Assembly (NCBI GenBank): GCA_004525685.1
Contig: SPBW01000017.1
Coordinates: 1 to 20,463 of the forward strand
Source of the DNA: Candidatus Atribacteria bacterium
GTDB lineage: Bacteria > Bipolaricaulota > Bipolaricaulia > UBA7950 > UBA9294
Reading direction: 5' to 3'
DNA: 20,463 nucleotides
Shown piece after piece: positions 1 to 6,984 of this stretch. A model generated the notes under the pieces. That model was not told the origin of the DNA. It worked only from the letters and a program-made list of their open reading frames with translations, and searched no databases. Position numbers and translations under genes: made by a program. The stretch's first letter is position 1, and every line of letters starts with the position of its first letter.

Positions 1-1
1 C

Positions 2-445
2 AAGGCATCGCTCGATGGTGTGCGGGTGGCCGAAGCCCTGGCTGGTCAGAGCCATCCCGTTGATTACACGAACATCCCCCAAGCCATCTTCACCGATCCT
101 GAGATCGCATCAGTCGGTCTGTCTGAAGCCAAGGCCAAGGCAACAGGCCACGAGATTCTCGTGGGCCGGTTCCCGTTTGCTGCATTAGGTAAGGCACTTG
201 GGATGCGGGAGCCCGATGGGTTCTTCCAGATTGTCGGTGACGCGCAGAGTCATCAGATTCTGGGGGCGCAGATCATCGGTGCTGAGGCTTCTGATCTGAT
301 CTCTGAAGCGGCCATTGCCGTTCAGAATGGGTTAACGCTGGAGTCGATTGCCGATGCCGTTCATCCGCATCCAACGCTGCCCGAGGGAATGAAGGAAGCC
401 GCTGAAAATGCTCTGGGCAGAGCCATTCATACGGTCAATCGCTAG
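2..445 (+). CDS. lpd: Dihydrolipoyl dehydrogenase, C-terminal part (5' truncated by window)
   Basis: This is the C-terminal end of a dihydrolipoyl dehydrogenase (E3), the FAD enzyme that reoxidises lipoyl groups of 2-oxoacid dehydrogenase or glycine cleavage complexes with NAD+. The reading frame is open from base 2, so the gene starts outside the window and the GTG at base 20 is only an internal valine codon. The visible part is the dimerisation domain. 'IPQAIFTDPEIASVGLSE' is the usual entry to that domain, and 'HPHPTLPE' near the end carries the conserved His-Glu dyad that acts across the dimer on the partner active site. The stop at 443-445 is followed by a convergent gene. It could be another pyridine-nucleotide disulfide oxidoreductase, but the HPHPTLPE motif favours E3. 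Confidence 0.92.
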   Translation, partial: KASLDGVRVAEALAGQSHPVDYTNIPQAIFTDPEIASVGLSEAKAKATGHEILVGRFPFAALGKALGMREPDGFFQIVGDAQSHQILGAQIIGAEASDLISEAAIAVQNGLTLESIADAVHPHPTLPEGMKEAAENALGRAIHTVNR

Positions 446-453
446 ATTCAGTA

Positions 454-476
454 GTGTTTGACGTCTGGTTCAACAC
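454..476. terminator. Weak hairpin between convergent genes
   Basis: GTGTT pairs with AACAC (454-458 with 472-476), continued after one mismatch by a G-T, an A-T and a C-G pair around a short loop. It lies in the 49-base gap between the convergent lpd and MFS stop codons. The T-tract is poor on both strands, so a bidirectional terminator is only a possibility. Confidence 0.3.
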
Positions 477-494
477 CTTCTCACAGCTCGGTTC

Positions 495-1736
495 TCAGGC
501 GTGCTCGTCGACAACATGATCCTCGATATTCCGAAACGATGGAAAGAGCGAGCACGCGAGCGCCACGCCCAGGCAAACCAATCCCGCAAGCACGAACAAG
601 ACAGGGATGCGCACGGCATCTCCGATCCAAAGGACGATGGCCAAGCCAATCGGTGTGGTCAATGCAAACAGACTCCCCAGCAGCCCGAAGACGCGCCCTT
701 GCATCTGTGGCGGAATCGAGGCTTGCATGATGGCAGAAATCGGCGCATCCGTTAGAGAGATCATGAACCCGATAGCGAACACACTGAGTAAACCCAGCCA
801 AAACATGCCTGCAGGGGAAAGACCAAGAACCAGACAGGCGACGCCAACGCCCAACACTCCCAACAGCACGGTGTAGATCTTCTTGTTGAATCCGCCCCAG
901 GCGCCTAGGGATAGGCCTCCTAACAGCATTCCGAGACCGACGGCAGAGCTCATGAATCCAAACTCTGCGGCGTCTCCTCCGAAGTGATTCTTGACAAGCA
1001 GGGACAGAAGTGAGAGTGCTGGCATCAACACAATCTTCAGGATGGAAGCGCCGGCCAGAAGAACCAGCATCCCCGGCCAATGGAGCACAAACCGCAACCC
1101 CTCGCGAGCATTGCTGAGAAATGAGCGTGTTTTGATCGCGGCAACATGTTCTTGGTTGGGCTGCGGGACAGCCACAAACAGCAGCGGTAAGACGGCGAAC
1201 GCGGCCGTGGCTACATCGAACAGCATCACGCCGTGCAGCGGCATGAGAGAAAGGAGCAGGGCACCCAACGGAGGGCCGAGCAAGCTCATGAGTCCATTGA
1301 TCGTCTGATTGAGCCCGCTGATCCGTGTGTAATGCTTCTCAGGCACCATTAGCGTCGTAGAGGCGGCCATGGCTGGCCAATGGAAGGTCCCGCCCAAAGA
1401 TCGAGCCAGCATCACGACATAAACGTGCCAGATCTCCATCATTCCTGACCAAAAGAGATAGGCCAACCAGAGTCCTACCAGTGCTATAAACAGGTCGGCC
1501 ACAATCATGATCATGCGGCGGTTCCATCGGTCAATCAGAGTGCCGACGAACGGACCTAGGAGAATCTGAGGCGCCAGAGCCACCAGAGAAGCCGTCGCCA
1601 GCACAGATGCCGATCCCGTTTCAAGCGTCAGCCACCATACCAAGGCGAACTGCGCCGCACGACTTCCAGCAATGGACAATTGCTGCCCCGTCCAAATCGT
1701 GAAGAATGAAGCCGCCCACTGCCTAGACATGTTCAT
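495..1736 (-). CDS. MFS efflux transporter (DHA3/macrolide-efflux-like)
   Basis: A 413-residue, very hydrophobic protein of the length and pattern of a 12-helix major facilitator. The loop after the second helix carries 'GTLIDRWNRR', a form of MFS motif A. Overall it resembles the MFS_3/DHA3 group of proton-driven drug and macrolide exporters; the substrate cannot be read from sequence. The C-terminus ends in a short charged tail (HVVDEHA). In its own frame there is a TAG 15 bases before the first ATG, so translation begins at the first ATG or at the third codon (1730). The first ATG overlaps the stop of a 13-codon leader ORF (ATGA), which suggests translational coupling. No convincing promoter was found directly upstream. 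Confidence 0.85.
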   Translation of the reverse strand: MNMSRQWAASFFTIWTGQQLSIAGSRAAQFALVWWLTLETGSASVLATASLVALAPQILLGPFVGTLIDRWNRRMIMIVADLFIALVGLWLAYLFWSGMMEIWHVYVVMLARSLGGTFHWPAMAASTTLMVPEKHYTRISGLNQTINGLMSLLGPPLGALLLSLMPLHGVMLFDVATAAFAVLPLLFVAVPQPNQEHVAAIKTRSFLSNAREGLRFVLHWPGMLVLLAGASILKIVLMPALSLLSLLVKNHFGGDAAEFGFMSSAVGLGMLLGGLSLGAWGGFNKKIYTVLLGVLGVGVACLVLGLSPAGMFWLGLLSVFAIGFMISLTDAPISAIMQASIPPQMQGRVFGLLGSLFALTTPIGLAIVLWIGDAVRIPVLFVLAGLVCLGVALACSLFPSFRNIEDHVVDEHA

Positions 1737-1774
1737 GTGCGCTTCACGTTCCTAAGTGCCCATTGCTTGGTCAT
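1733..1774 (-). CDS. Candidate 13-residue leader peptide (MTKQWALRNVKRT) before MFS gene
   Basis: An ATG at 1772-1774 lies nine bases after a perfect AGGAGG (1784-1789). It opens a frame of 13 codons whose TGA (1733-1735) overlaps the MFS start codon as ATGA. The Shine-Dalgarno sits in a perfect 5-bp hairpin (1779-1791), and codons 2-4 lie in one arm of a longer stem. The MFS gene itself has only a distant AGGA, so the leader has the better ribosome site. In known drug-efflux and erm/mef systems, ribosome stalling on a short leader ORF controls the downstream gene; a similar role here is inference. The peptide is too short for homology to help. Confidence 0.45.
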   Translation of the reverse strand: MTKQWALRNVKRT

Positions 1775-1826
1775 ATCTGCAGGCCTCCTGCGGCTTTGGC
1801 AGGTGCGGCGGCACAGAAACCAAGCA
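1764..1826 (-). promoter_or_regulatory. Nested RNA fold enclosing the leader ORF ribosome site
   Basis: On the minus strand TGCTTGGT (1819-1826) can pair with ACCAAGCA (1764-1771), an 8-bp perfect stem. Inside lies the hairpin GCAGG-AGG-CCTGC (1779-1791), which contains the AGGAGG of the leader ORF. The start codon of the leader is inside the outer stem and its codons 2-4 form one arm. This could switch ribosome access, but folding energy was not computed. Confidence 0.4.
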
Positions 1827-1833
1827 CAAAGAA

Positions 1834-1938
1834 ACCCCAAGAACGAGCCAGCGTTCCGCTAGAAAATCTGTGAGGCCTAGAAGTACGACTGCGCGCCCCA
1901 CACACTGCTTGTGTGGATACGCTGGCTCGTCTTGGGGT
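1834..1938 (-). terminator. 20-bp imperfect inverted repeat, possible terminator of the yhbD-bactofilin operon
   Basis: The arms at 1834-1854 and 1919-1938 are reverse complements over 20 bp with one bulged base. They enclose 64 bases that include a smaller perfect hairpin (CCACACA/TGTGTGG, 1898-1916). Read on the minus strand the structure begins 11 bases after the bactofilin stop and is followed by a T-rich stretch (TTTCTTT), as in an intrinsic terminator. The large loop is unusual, so a stable structured RNA or a small mobile-element remnant are alternatives. Confidence 0.45.
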
Positions 1939-1948
1939 CGATCAAGGT

Positions 1949-2689
1949 TCAGATCTTCGTCTGTTTCTCAACGTCCGAATCTTCGTGGACTTTGAGCGAT
2001 TCAGAGTATTCGATCAGCTTGATCTTGCAGTTGGGGCCAATCTGAATCTGCTTGCCACGCACGACGTCTGCGCGAGTATTTTCAAGGTAGATCTCATCGC
2101 CCTCGATCAGGTCCGCCTGCACTTCGCCTCCCCAGGCGCTGCTTAGGGCCCGCAGGAGAGAGTCGAGCAGATTGGCGTGATCCTTCGATCCATAGCGGCG
2201 TATATCAATGCGTGCGCCTCCAATCTCTTGCGCACGACACCGACCGCCTGGATGAATCTCAATGCGATCGGCAGACAACAGGCCGTGAACATCGAAGCCG
2301 CCACTGGCTCGGAAGATTTCCGACTCCAAATCCCCCCCGACATGCAGCTGTCCGCTGACCTTGACGTACTCACAAGAAACGTTTTCTGACGCGCGGAAGG
2401 TTCCTGAGCACTTCAGTTCTTTGACCTTCACTGGACCGTCTACCCTGGCGACGCCGCTTACCTTCATCTCGTCTGCGATAACGGCACCCTCGAATTTTCC
2501 AGTTCCAGACACGGTGAGATGAACAACCTCACAGCGGCCGTTGACACGACCCGCGCCCGACATTTTCAATTCTTCGGCGTACAGGTCTCCATTGACCTTG
2601 CCCGCGCCTGAGATGGAAACTCGGGAGTAGGAGCCTCCGGCAATGTTGCCTGCCCCGGAAACGCTCACTGATTTTCGTTCTTCATTCAT
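1949..2689 (-). CDS. Bactofilin-like polymer-forming protein (YhbE/YhbF-like)
   Basis: A 246-residue protein of the bactofilin/DUF583 type, which assembles into filaments from right-handed beta-helix subunits. 'SGAG/SGTG/SG' turns recur at about residues 11, 27, 44, 61, 78, 95, 112 and 129, an almost exact 17-residue period that fits one beta-helix coil each. A second region (about 150-240) contains 'EGDEIYLENTRADVVRG', typical of Bacillus YhbE/YhbF-like proteins. There is no signal peptide or membrane segment, so a cytoplasmic scaffold is expected. The start at 2689 was chosen because GGGAGG precedes it; a longer in-frame version would run through the upstream gene. It overlaps yhbD by 8 bases (ATGAATGA), so the two are probably translationally coupled. 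Confidence 0.8.
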   Translation of the reverse strand: MNEERKSVSVSGAGNIAGGSYSRVSISGAGKVNGDLYAEELKMSGAGRVNGRCEVVHLTVSGTGKFEGAVIADEMKVSGVARVDGPVKVKELKCSGTFRASENVSCEYVKVSGQLHVGGDLESEIFRASGGFDVHGLLSADRIEIHPGGRCRAQEIGGARIDIRRYGSKDHANLLDSLLRALSSAWGGEVQADLIEGDEIYLENTRADVVRGKQIQIGPNCKIKLIEYSESLKVHEDSDVEKQTKI

Positions 2690-3410
2690 GCTCTTCCCTC
2701 CCATCCACTCGGTCTTCCGATGATTTCTGAGCTGATTCTTCAAACCTGCTGTACTTGGCAAGATCCAGCTTAACCTGTTGTAGCATCGCTGCTAGGTCGA
2801 CGGATTCGATCCACCGCATTTCCGGATCCACGATCAATTCATCAAGCGCGACAACGATCACACTGATCTCAGCGGAAATGCCGCCCCCAGAGAGCTGCTT
2901 GCGAAGAAGGTGAAGCGTCTTGCCTTCAACGCCGGCCAAGTCGCCGCCTGACTTCGCGATGGCTTGATCCAGTGTGCGACTGGCCAATTCGATCTCTTCG
3001 CTACGAGCTGATCGGCGCAGTTTCTTCAGCACGCCCAGTCGCAGGGCATCTCGAAGAGACAGCGTACCGGCCTCGCCTTCGCTGATTCCAGAAGATCGAG
3101 CAAGATCCTCATCGAACCATCCCATGTCTCTCAGCTTCCCAAATGCGACGTTGACCTTGGCATTCACGCGCTCTGAGATGACTTCAGCAAGATCATCGAG
3201 GGCATGTTCACCCTTCATGTCCTTGATACGTCCAATACGTTCGACGATCTTATCTTTGGGGAAGAATGTCTCCTGGCCAGTGAACGTTGATCGACGAACG
3301 AACCAAGCTTCAGGAATCAGGCCTTTTCGTTTCCATCGATAAAGCTGGCCATAAGAAATCCCCATCTGCTCGAGAACTTCTTTCTTAGAGATCAGATGCT
3401 CATCTCCCAT
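2682..3410 (-). CDS. yhbD: YhbD-like protein (DUF4004), N-terminal MerR-like HTH
   Basis: A 242-residue protein whose first 55 residues match the YhbD family of Bacillus: 'LISKKEVLEQMGISYGQLYRWKRKGLIPEAWFVRRSTFTGQETFFPKDKI'. The N-terminus is a MerR-like winged HTH; the remainder is helical and charged, with no enzymatic motif. In Bacillus yhbD stands next to bactofilin genes yhbE and yhbF, and here the same pairing occurs with an 8-base overlap, so a role in controlling or building the bactofilin filament is a fair inference. The start has AAGGAGG five bases upstream. A palindromic site about 110-130 bases upstream could be its operator. The biochemical function is not established to my knowledge. 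Confidence 0.8.
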   Translation of the reverse strand: MGDEHLISKKEVLEQMGISYGQLYRWKRKGLIPEAWFVRRSTFTGQETFFPKDKIVERIGRIKDMKGEHALDDLAEVISERVNAKVNVAFGKLRDMGWFDEDLARSSGISEGEAGTLSLRDALRLGVLKKLRRSARSEEIELASRTLDQAIAKSGGDLAGVEGKTLHLLRKQLSGGGISAEISVIVVALDELIVDPEMRWIESVDLAAMLQQVKLDLAKYSRFEESAQKSSEDRVDGREEHE

Positions 3411-3513
3411 TTGAGCCTCCTTCTGGAACGACGCATTGTTCCTGTTGCTCAGCAGGCCGCTTTCGGTTTGATCCTGCTCCTGTACAACTCAGTGTGCGTC
3501 TCGCTTGTCGTGC

Positions 3514-3543
3514 GCTACCTTTGATGCAATTTGTAGCATCAAA
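3514..3543. promoter_or_regulatory. Palindromic site upstream of yhbD
   Basis: TTTGATGC (3520-3527) and GCATCAAA (3536-3543) form an 8-bp perfect inverted repeat with an 8-base AT-rich spacer; GCTAC/GTAGC at 3514-3518 and 3533-3537 gives a second overlapping dyad. It lies about 110-130 bases before the yhbD start. A TACAAT at 3552-3557 (minus strand) might be a -10 element, but no good -35 was found. A binding site for YhbD or another dimeric regulator is inference. Confidence 0.35.
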
Positions 3544-3559
3544 TCCACGGCATTGTATT

Positions 3560-3871
3560 CTTGGTATAGCGGACACCTCAGTACCCTCAGCATGAAGATG
3601 GTGAGGTGCATGAATCGCAGCAGTATAACATCACACTGTTACGATGTCAACGTTTATCAGAGACGCTTCCCCGCTTGTCCGGACATGCACATCATGGGAT
3701 GTGGCCCGGAGACGAAGTTCGATATTACCCATGAAGCCACCCGTTCATTGAGGGCACCCCGTTACGCAATCGGGCTTCACCATCGAGCCCATCCAACCCA
3801 TCTGTGAACCCTGCAGGATGCAGCGATTGAGTCCTACGAAGACAGGGCTCTCGTCCAGGAGAAAGGCGGCT
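3560..3871. other. Apparently noncoding stretch with small hairpins
   Basis: No reading frame here has both a ribosome site and protein-like content. It holds two possible folds: an outer TCCGG/CCGGA pair (3679-3683 with 3706-3710) around a perfect hairpin CACATC-ATGG-GATGTG (3688-3703), and a 7-bp pair TGAAGCC/GGCTTCA (3732-3738 with 3773-3779). No known riboswitch or tRNA pattern was recognised. Confidence 0.3.
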
Positions 3872-4303
3872 TCAGTGCGCCTGTTTGATGGGATGCCGCC
3901 ATTGGAATGCGCATGACAGCGTGAATGAAACGATGAAGACCCTTAGGGTCCAACGCACCTCCATCTGACGTGAAGGACGGGAAGAGAACAAGAGCTGTTC
4001 GATCAAGGCATGCGCTAGCCGCATTGCCAATGACAATCGAGGTAAGTCCTGTTGGCGGATGGATTCGCGTGAATCCGATTCGGCTCTCTTCGACTTGCCA
4101 GAAGAGACCAAGACAACAGCGGCTACATCTGCACTTCGTGCGAGCCTCATGTGCAGTGCAATCTGAAAGTCCAGTGCGCTCCGATGGCTCGATGTCCTTC
4201 TGTACTGAAGACATGCGGCGCTCACGGTGTTATGAATTGCCTGGAGCCGGAAGCTGTGTTCGACTCCGCTCTCTCTCAGATGACGATTGACCTGATGAGG
4301 CAT
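3872..4303 (-). CDS. Hypothetical protein, possibly decaying, with strong expression signals
   Basis: A 143-codon frame starting MPHQVNRHLRESGVEHSF, not recognised. The reason to list it is its signals: AAGGAG five bases before the ATG, and a minus-strand promoter with perfect TTGACA about 65 bases upstream. The protein is Arg/Ser/His rich and its second half looks little like a folded domain. A second minus-strand frame (3834-4214) overlaps most of it, and its residues 73-125 ('TGLTSIVIGNAASACLDRTALVLF...') look more protein-like. The original gene may therefore have suffered a frameshift in the middle. No transmembrane or catalytic motif is clear. Treat the start as better supported than the end. 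Confidence 0.4.
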   Translation of the reverse strand: MPHQVNRHLRESGVEHSFRLQAIHNTVSAACLQYRRTSSHRSALDFQIALHMRLARSADVAAVVLVSSGKSKRAESDSRESIRQQDLPRLSLAMRLAHALIEQLLFSSRPSRQMEVRWTLRVFIVSFTLSCAFQWRHPIKQAH

Positions 4304-4344
4304 GGCTTCTCCTTGAGGACACCCTAATGGATATATAGTGCTCC

Positions 4345-4373
4345 ATACTAACCACATGATGCCACCTTGTCAA
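4345..4373 (-). promoter_or_regulatory. Sigma-70-type promoter for the gene at 3872-4303
   Basis: On the minus strand there is a perfect -35 TTGACA (4368-4373), a 17-base spacer and a -10 TAGTAT (4345-4350, four of six). The predicted start near 4338 lies about 35 bases before the ATG. Confidence 0.5.
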
Positions 4374-4414
4374 CCTTGCGTCCTTAACAAGAAGCTCAAC
4401 TTTGCCCTCTAGAT

Positions 4415-4444
4415 TTGACGAAGTGATGTCGCGTGTTGTACTAT
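4415..4444 (+). promoter_or_regulatory. Sigma-70-type promoter for the gene at 4478
   Basis: TTGACG (4415-4420), an 18-base spacer and TACTAT (4439-4444) precede the gene by 33 bases. It is back to back with the minus-strand promoter at 4345-4373, so the two small genes are divergently transcribed. Confidence 0.45.
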
Positions 4445-4477
4445 GCGCCCTGACGAAAGGTCTTTTAGGAGTGATCT

Positions 4478-5119
4478 ATGGGTATTAAGGCGCAACTCAA
4501 GTTGATTCTTCAAGCAGACAACATCGTGATTGCGGAGTCAGATGATCCGAAGATTTGGCAGGCTGCGTTTCAGGCCATTCAAGGAGCTGACGTAGAGACG
4601 GTCTTGGGAATCAGTGCCGGCAGGAAGGATCGTGGGATTGATTGGATACCCGAGGAAGAGCGCTCGGCGATTCTTTCACTGGCTGGCGACTTGGACGTCG
4701 ATCCTCAGGATCTTCTATCTGCTTGCCATCCTCGAATGATCGCTCCCTACATCTTCTTGAACAAGCACTACTGGGAGGCGTTCAAACACCAGACTGCGCA
4801 GCGTGGACGCACGTCGGTTAGCAACGCAGTGCTGGCCTTGACTCTACTACTCTTATGGGGCGAGAAGATCCATCTGGAACGCGTTGCACTGCGCGATGGG
4901 GTGGCCGTTCTGCGTACCATTGTCGCTCGCGATGATCATGCCAGCCGAGCCGTGGACAATTGCCCTTGGCTTCAACGAGCATCGGGGAGGATCGTCCTGA
5001 ATCCTGAGAAGATATCGCGCGCCATCGCTATCGCGCGCGCATTCTGTACGCAGACGGCTCCTGAATGGACCGAAGAAGAAGGAGCCATCTCAGCCGCGCC
5101 CGAAGTACTCGACAGCTAA
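4478..5119 (+). CDS. Hypothetical protein, 213 aa, unrecognised
   Basis: A soluble-looking 213-residue protein that I do not recognise. AGGAG lies six bases before the ATG and a plausible promoter lies just upstream, so the gene is likely real. It has mixed charged and hydrophobic sequence, no signal peptide, and one hydrophobic stretch around residues 115-128 (VSNAVLALTLLLLW) that could be a buried helix. Tryptophans and the conserved-looking 'HPRMIAPYIFLNKHYWEAF' near residues 84-102 could mark the core. The acidic C-terminus looks disordered. It is flanked by a divergent hypothetical gene and a convergent pckA, so context does not suggest a function. Confidence 0.7.
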   Translation: MGIKAQLKLILQADNIVIAESDDPKIWQAAFQAIQGADVETVLGISAGRKDRGIDWIPEEERSAILSLAGDLDVDPQDLLSACHPRMIAPYIFLNKHYWEAFKHQTAQRGRTSVSNAVLALTLLLLWGEKIHLERVALRDGVAVLRTIVARDDHASRAVDNCPWLQRASGRIVLNPEKISRAIAIARAFCTQTAPEWTEEEGAISAAPEVLDS

Positions 5120-5206
5120 TCTAGAGAACGTCGCGGTGGGGCTGCAAGAGAGAGGAGTTCCCCTCCCCCCCCAGAGGAAGGCCCTTCATCTTGATCCGTT
5201 TACAGA

Positions 5207-5298
5207 TGATTCGTTTCTGAATCAGAAGTTGCATGCCATCAGAGTTCTCTGCACTCGCAGAGAACTCCAAGCAAGTGATTCGCAAACGAATCACTTGC
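5207..5298. terminator. Tandem perfect hairpins between convergent genes
   Basis: Three inverted repeats follow each other: TGATTC/GAATCA (5207-5212 with 5219-5224); an 11-bp perfect stem with a 4-base loop (5242-5252 with 5257-5267); and a 12-bp perfect stem with the 4-base loop CAAA (5271-5282 with 5287-5298). The last overlaps the pckA stop codon (5291-5293). None has a good T-tract, so they may act as bidirectional terminators or as 3'-end stabilisers of the pckA mRNA. Confidence 0.5.
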
Positions 5299-6934
5299 CA
5301 GGGCACTGATCGACAACAGCCGCATCAATTCCCTTGTTGCCATAGGCTTTGTCGAAGTGCGCAGCGAACTCAGATGCCAGTTTCTTCGCGCGGGCGTCAT
5401 AGGCCACTGGATCACTCCACGACTTGCGGGGATCGAGCAATTCCGTGGGTACGCCAGGACATGTCCTTGGGATGGACACATGGAACATCGTGTCCATGTC
5501 ATAGTCAACGGTTCGAAGCTCGCCAGAGAGCGCTGCATGGACCATGGCGCGGGTCAGATCAATGTCTACGCGTCCAGCCACGCCGTACGGACCTCCAACC
5601 CATCCTGTGTTGACGAGATACACGTCTGTTCCATGGGCATCAAGCTTCTCGCCCAACATACGAGCATATACGTCAGGGTTTCGAGGCATGAACGGCTCGC
5701 CAAAGAAACGAGAGAACGTCGTTTTAGGTTCAAGAATTCCCGTCTCGGTCCCTGCCAGTTTGCTCGTGTACCCCATGAGGAACCAAAGCATGGCCTGTTC
5801 CTTGGTCAGACGAGAAATGGGAGGCAACACGCCGTTGGCGTCAGCAGTAAGAAAGAGAATGATCGAGGGATGGTCGCCCACAGAAGAAGGCTTGATGTTC
5901 GAAAGATAAGCCAGCGGATATGACCCTCTAGAATTCGGGGTCAGCCGATCATCTGTCAAATCGAACGTTCCATCGGGATAGACCATGGCGTTCTCAACGA
6001 TCGCGCCGTGGTTCTCGAAATCGTCCTGATGCATGATGGCATGGAAGATCTCGGGTTCTTTCTTGGCATCCAGATCGATCAGTTTCGCATAGCAGCCATT
6101 CTCGAAGTTGGCGATCCCATGGTCAGACCAACCATGCTCATCATCCCCAAGCAGAGCGCGTCTTGGATCAGCAGACAGCGTTGTCTTGCCCGTACCTGAC
6201 AGCCCCAATAGTAGGGCGATATCTCCTCCTGGCCCTTCGTTGGCGGAGCAGTGCAACGGCAGGATGCCTTCGGCAGGAAGCAGGTAGTTCATCACGGAGA
6301 ACATGAGCTTTTTGGCAGACCCGCAGTAGGCCGATCCATACACGATGCCGATACGGCGATCAAGATCCATCGCAATGACCATTGTCGAGGTCTTTTTCGT
6401 CTTCGGATCGATGCGCAATCGACCCTCATAGCGCGCAGGGTCAAGCTTGTCGTAGGGCAGAGCAAGCAACGTGAAGGGACGGCTCGCAAACACAGACTTA
6501 TCCAGATCAGAAGGTACGGATCTGAACATGTTGTCAACGAACAGGGACGTCACAGCGCGATACGACACAAACTTGACGGGGAGAGCATACGCTGCATCGG
6601 CTCCAATCACTCGGTCCAGCTCATAGACGCGGGATTTCTCGCTGAGGACAGCCAATGCATCTTCTAGCACCATGTCGAATGTTACCTCATCCATAGGGAT
6701 GTTGTTCGGCGAATCCCAATCGATGGTTCCCGAGCTTTCCAGACGCTTCACCGTGAGTGTGTCCTGAGGGCTACGTCCTGTTGACTCAGTACGGGTCCAT
6801 GTTGCCAGCGCACCGCCCTCGCTCACAATCGCCTCTCGTGTTTCAACGGCATCCCGAATCAATCGTCCACGCTCAGGATTCTTCACGATCGAAGGTTGCT
6901 TGAGAAGGCTAGCCAGTCTGCTGTCGAAGTCCAT
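5291..6934 (-). CDS. pckA: Phosphoenolpyruvate carboxykinase (ATP)
   Basis: ATP-dependent PEP carboxykinase converts oxaloacetate and ATP to PEP, CO2 and ADP, the entry step of gluconeogenesis in the cytoplasm. The protein has the family length (547 aa) and signatures in order: 'TGRSPQD' (about 52-58), 'YCGSAKKLMFSVMNYLLP', 'LPLHCSANEG', the kinase-1a P-loop 'GLSGTGKT' (244-251), the metal-binding 'LLGDDEHGW', and 'GWVGGPYGVAGRVDI' in the C-terminal half. The start has three consecutive ATGs (6940, 6937, 6934). AGGAG at 6941-6945 abuts the first and is six bases from the third, so the third is preferred; the protein differs by only two methionines. A perfect hairpin sits in the 5' UTR and another overlaps the stop codon. 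Confidence 0.96.
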   Translation of the reverse strand: MDFDSRLASLLKQPSIVKNPERGRLIRDAVETREAIVSEGGALATWTRTESTGRSPQDTLTVKRLESSGTIDWDSPNNIPMDEVTFDMVLEDALAVLSEKSRVYELDRVIGADAAYALPVKFVSYRAVTSLFVDNMFRSVPSDLDKSVFASRPFTLLALPYDKLDPARYEGRLRIDPKTKKTSTMVIAMDLDRRIGIVYGSAYCGSAKKLMFSVMNYLLPAEGILPLHCSANEGPGGDIALLLGLSGTGKTTLSADPRRALLGDDEHGWSDHGIANFENGCYAKLIDLDAKKEPEIFHAIMHQDDFENHGAIVENAMVYPDGTFDLTDDRLTPNSRGSYPLAYLSNIKPSSVGDHPSIILFLTADANGVLPPISRLTKEQAMLWFLMGYTSKLAGTETGILEPKTTFSRFFGEPFMPRNPDVYARMLGEKLDAHGTDVYLVNTGWVGGPYGVAGRVDIDLTRAMVHAALSGELRTVDYDMDTMFHVSIPRTCPGVPTELLDPRKSWSDPVAYDARAKKLASEFAAHFDKAYGNKGIDAAVVDQCPGK

Positions 6935-6954
6935 CATCATCTCCTACTTCCATG

Positions 6955-6973
6955 AGTGGGCATCAGGCCCACT
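6955..6973 (-). promoter_or_regulatory. Hairpin in the pckA 5' UTR
   Basis: AGTGGGC (6955-6961) and GCCCACT (6967-6973) form a perfect 7-bp stem with a 5-base loop, ending ten bases before the pckA Shine-Dalgarno. It could affect translation or mRNA stability, or be a protein-binding dyad near the promoter. Confidence 0.4.
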
Positions 6974-6984
6974 GAAGTTGCCGG

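Noticed and set aside
3505..3807. 100-codon plus-strand frame
   Set aside because: No ribosome site, cysteine- and histidine-rich composition, and it covers small hairpins and the yhbD upstream region.
4230..4290. tRNA-like TTCGACTCC with nearby complementary bases
   Set aside because: No acceptor or anticodon arm can be built around it.
5160..5172. Run of eight C residues after the gene at 4478
   Set aside because: A simple homopolymer in a convergent intergenic gap; possibly a slippage site but nothing links it to a function.
5233..5613. Plus-strand frame beginning in the tandem hairpins
   Set aside because: Most of it is antisense to pckA and the rest reads through inverted repeats.
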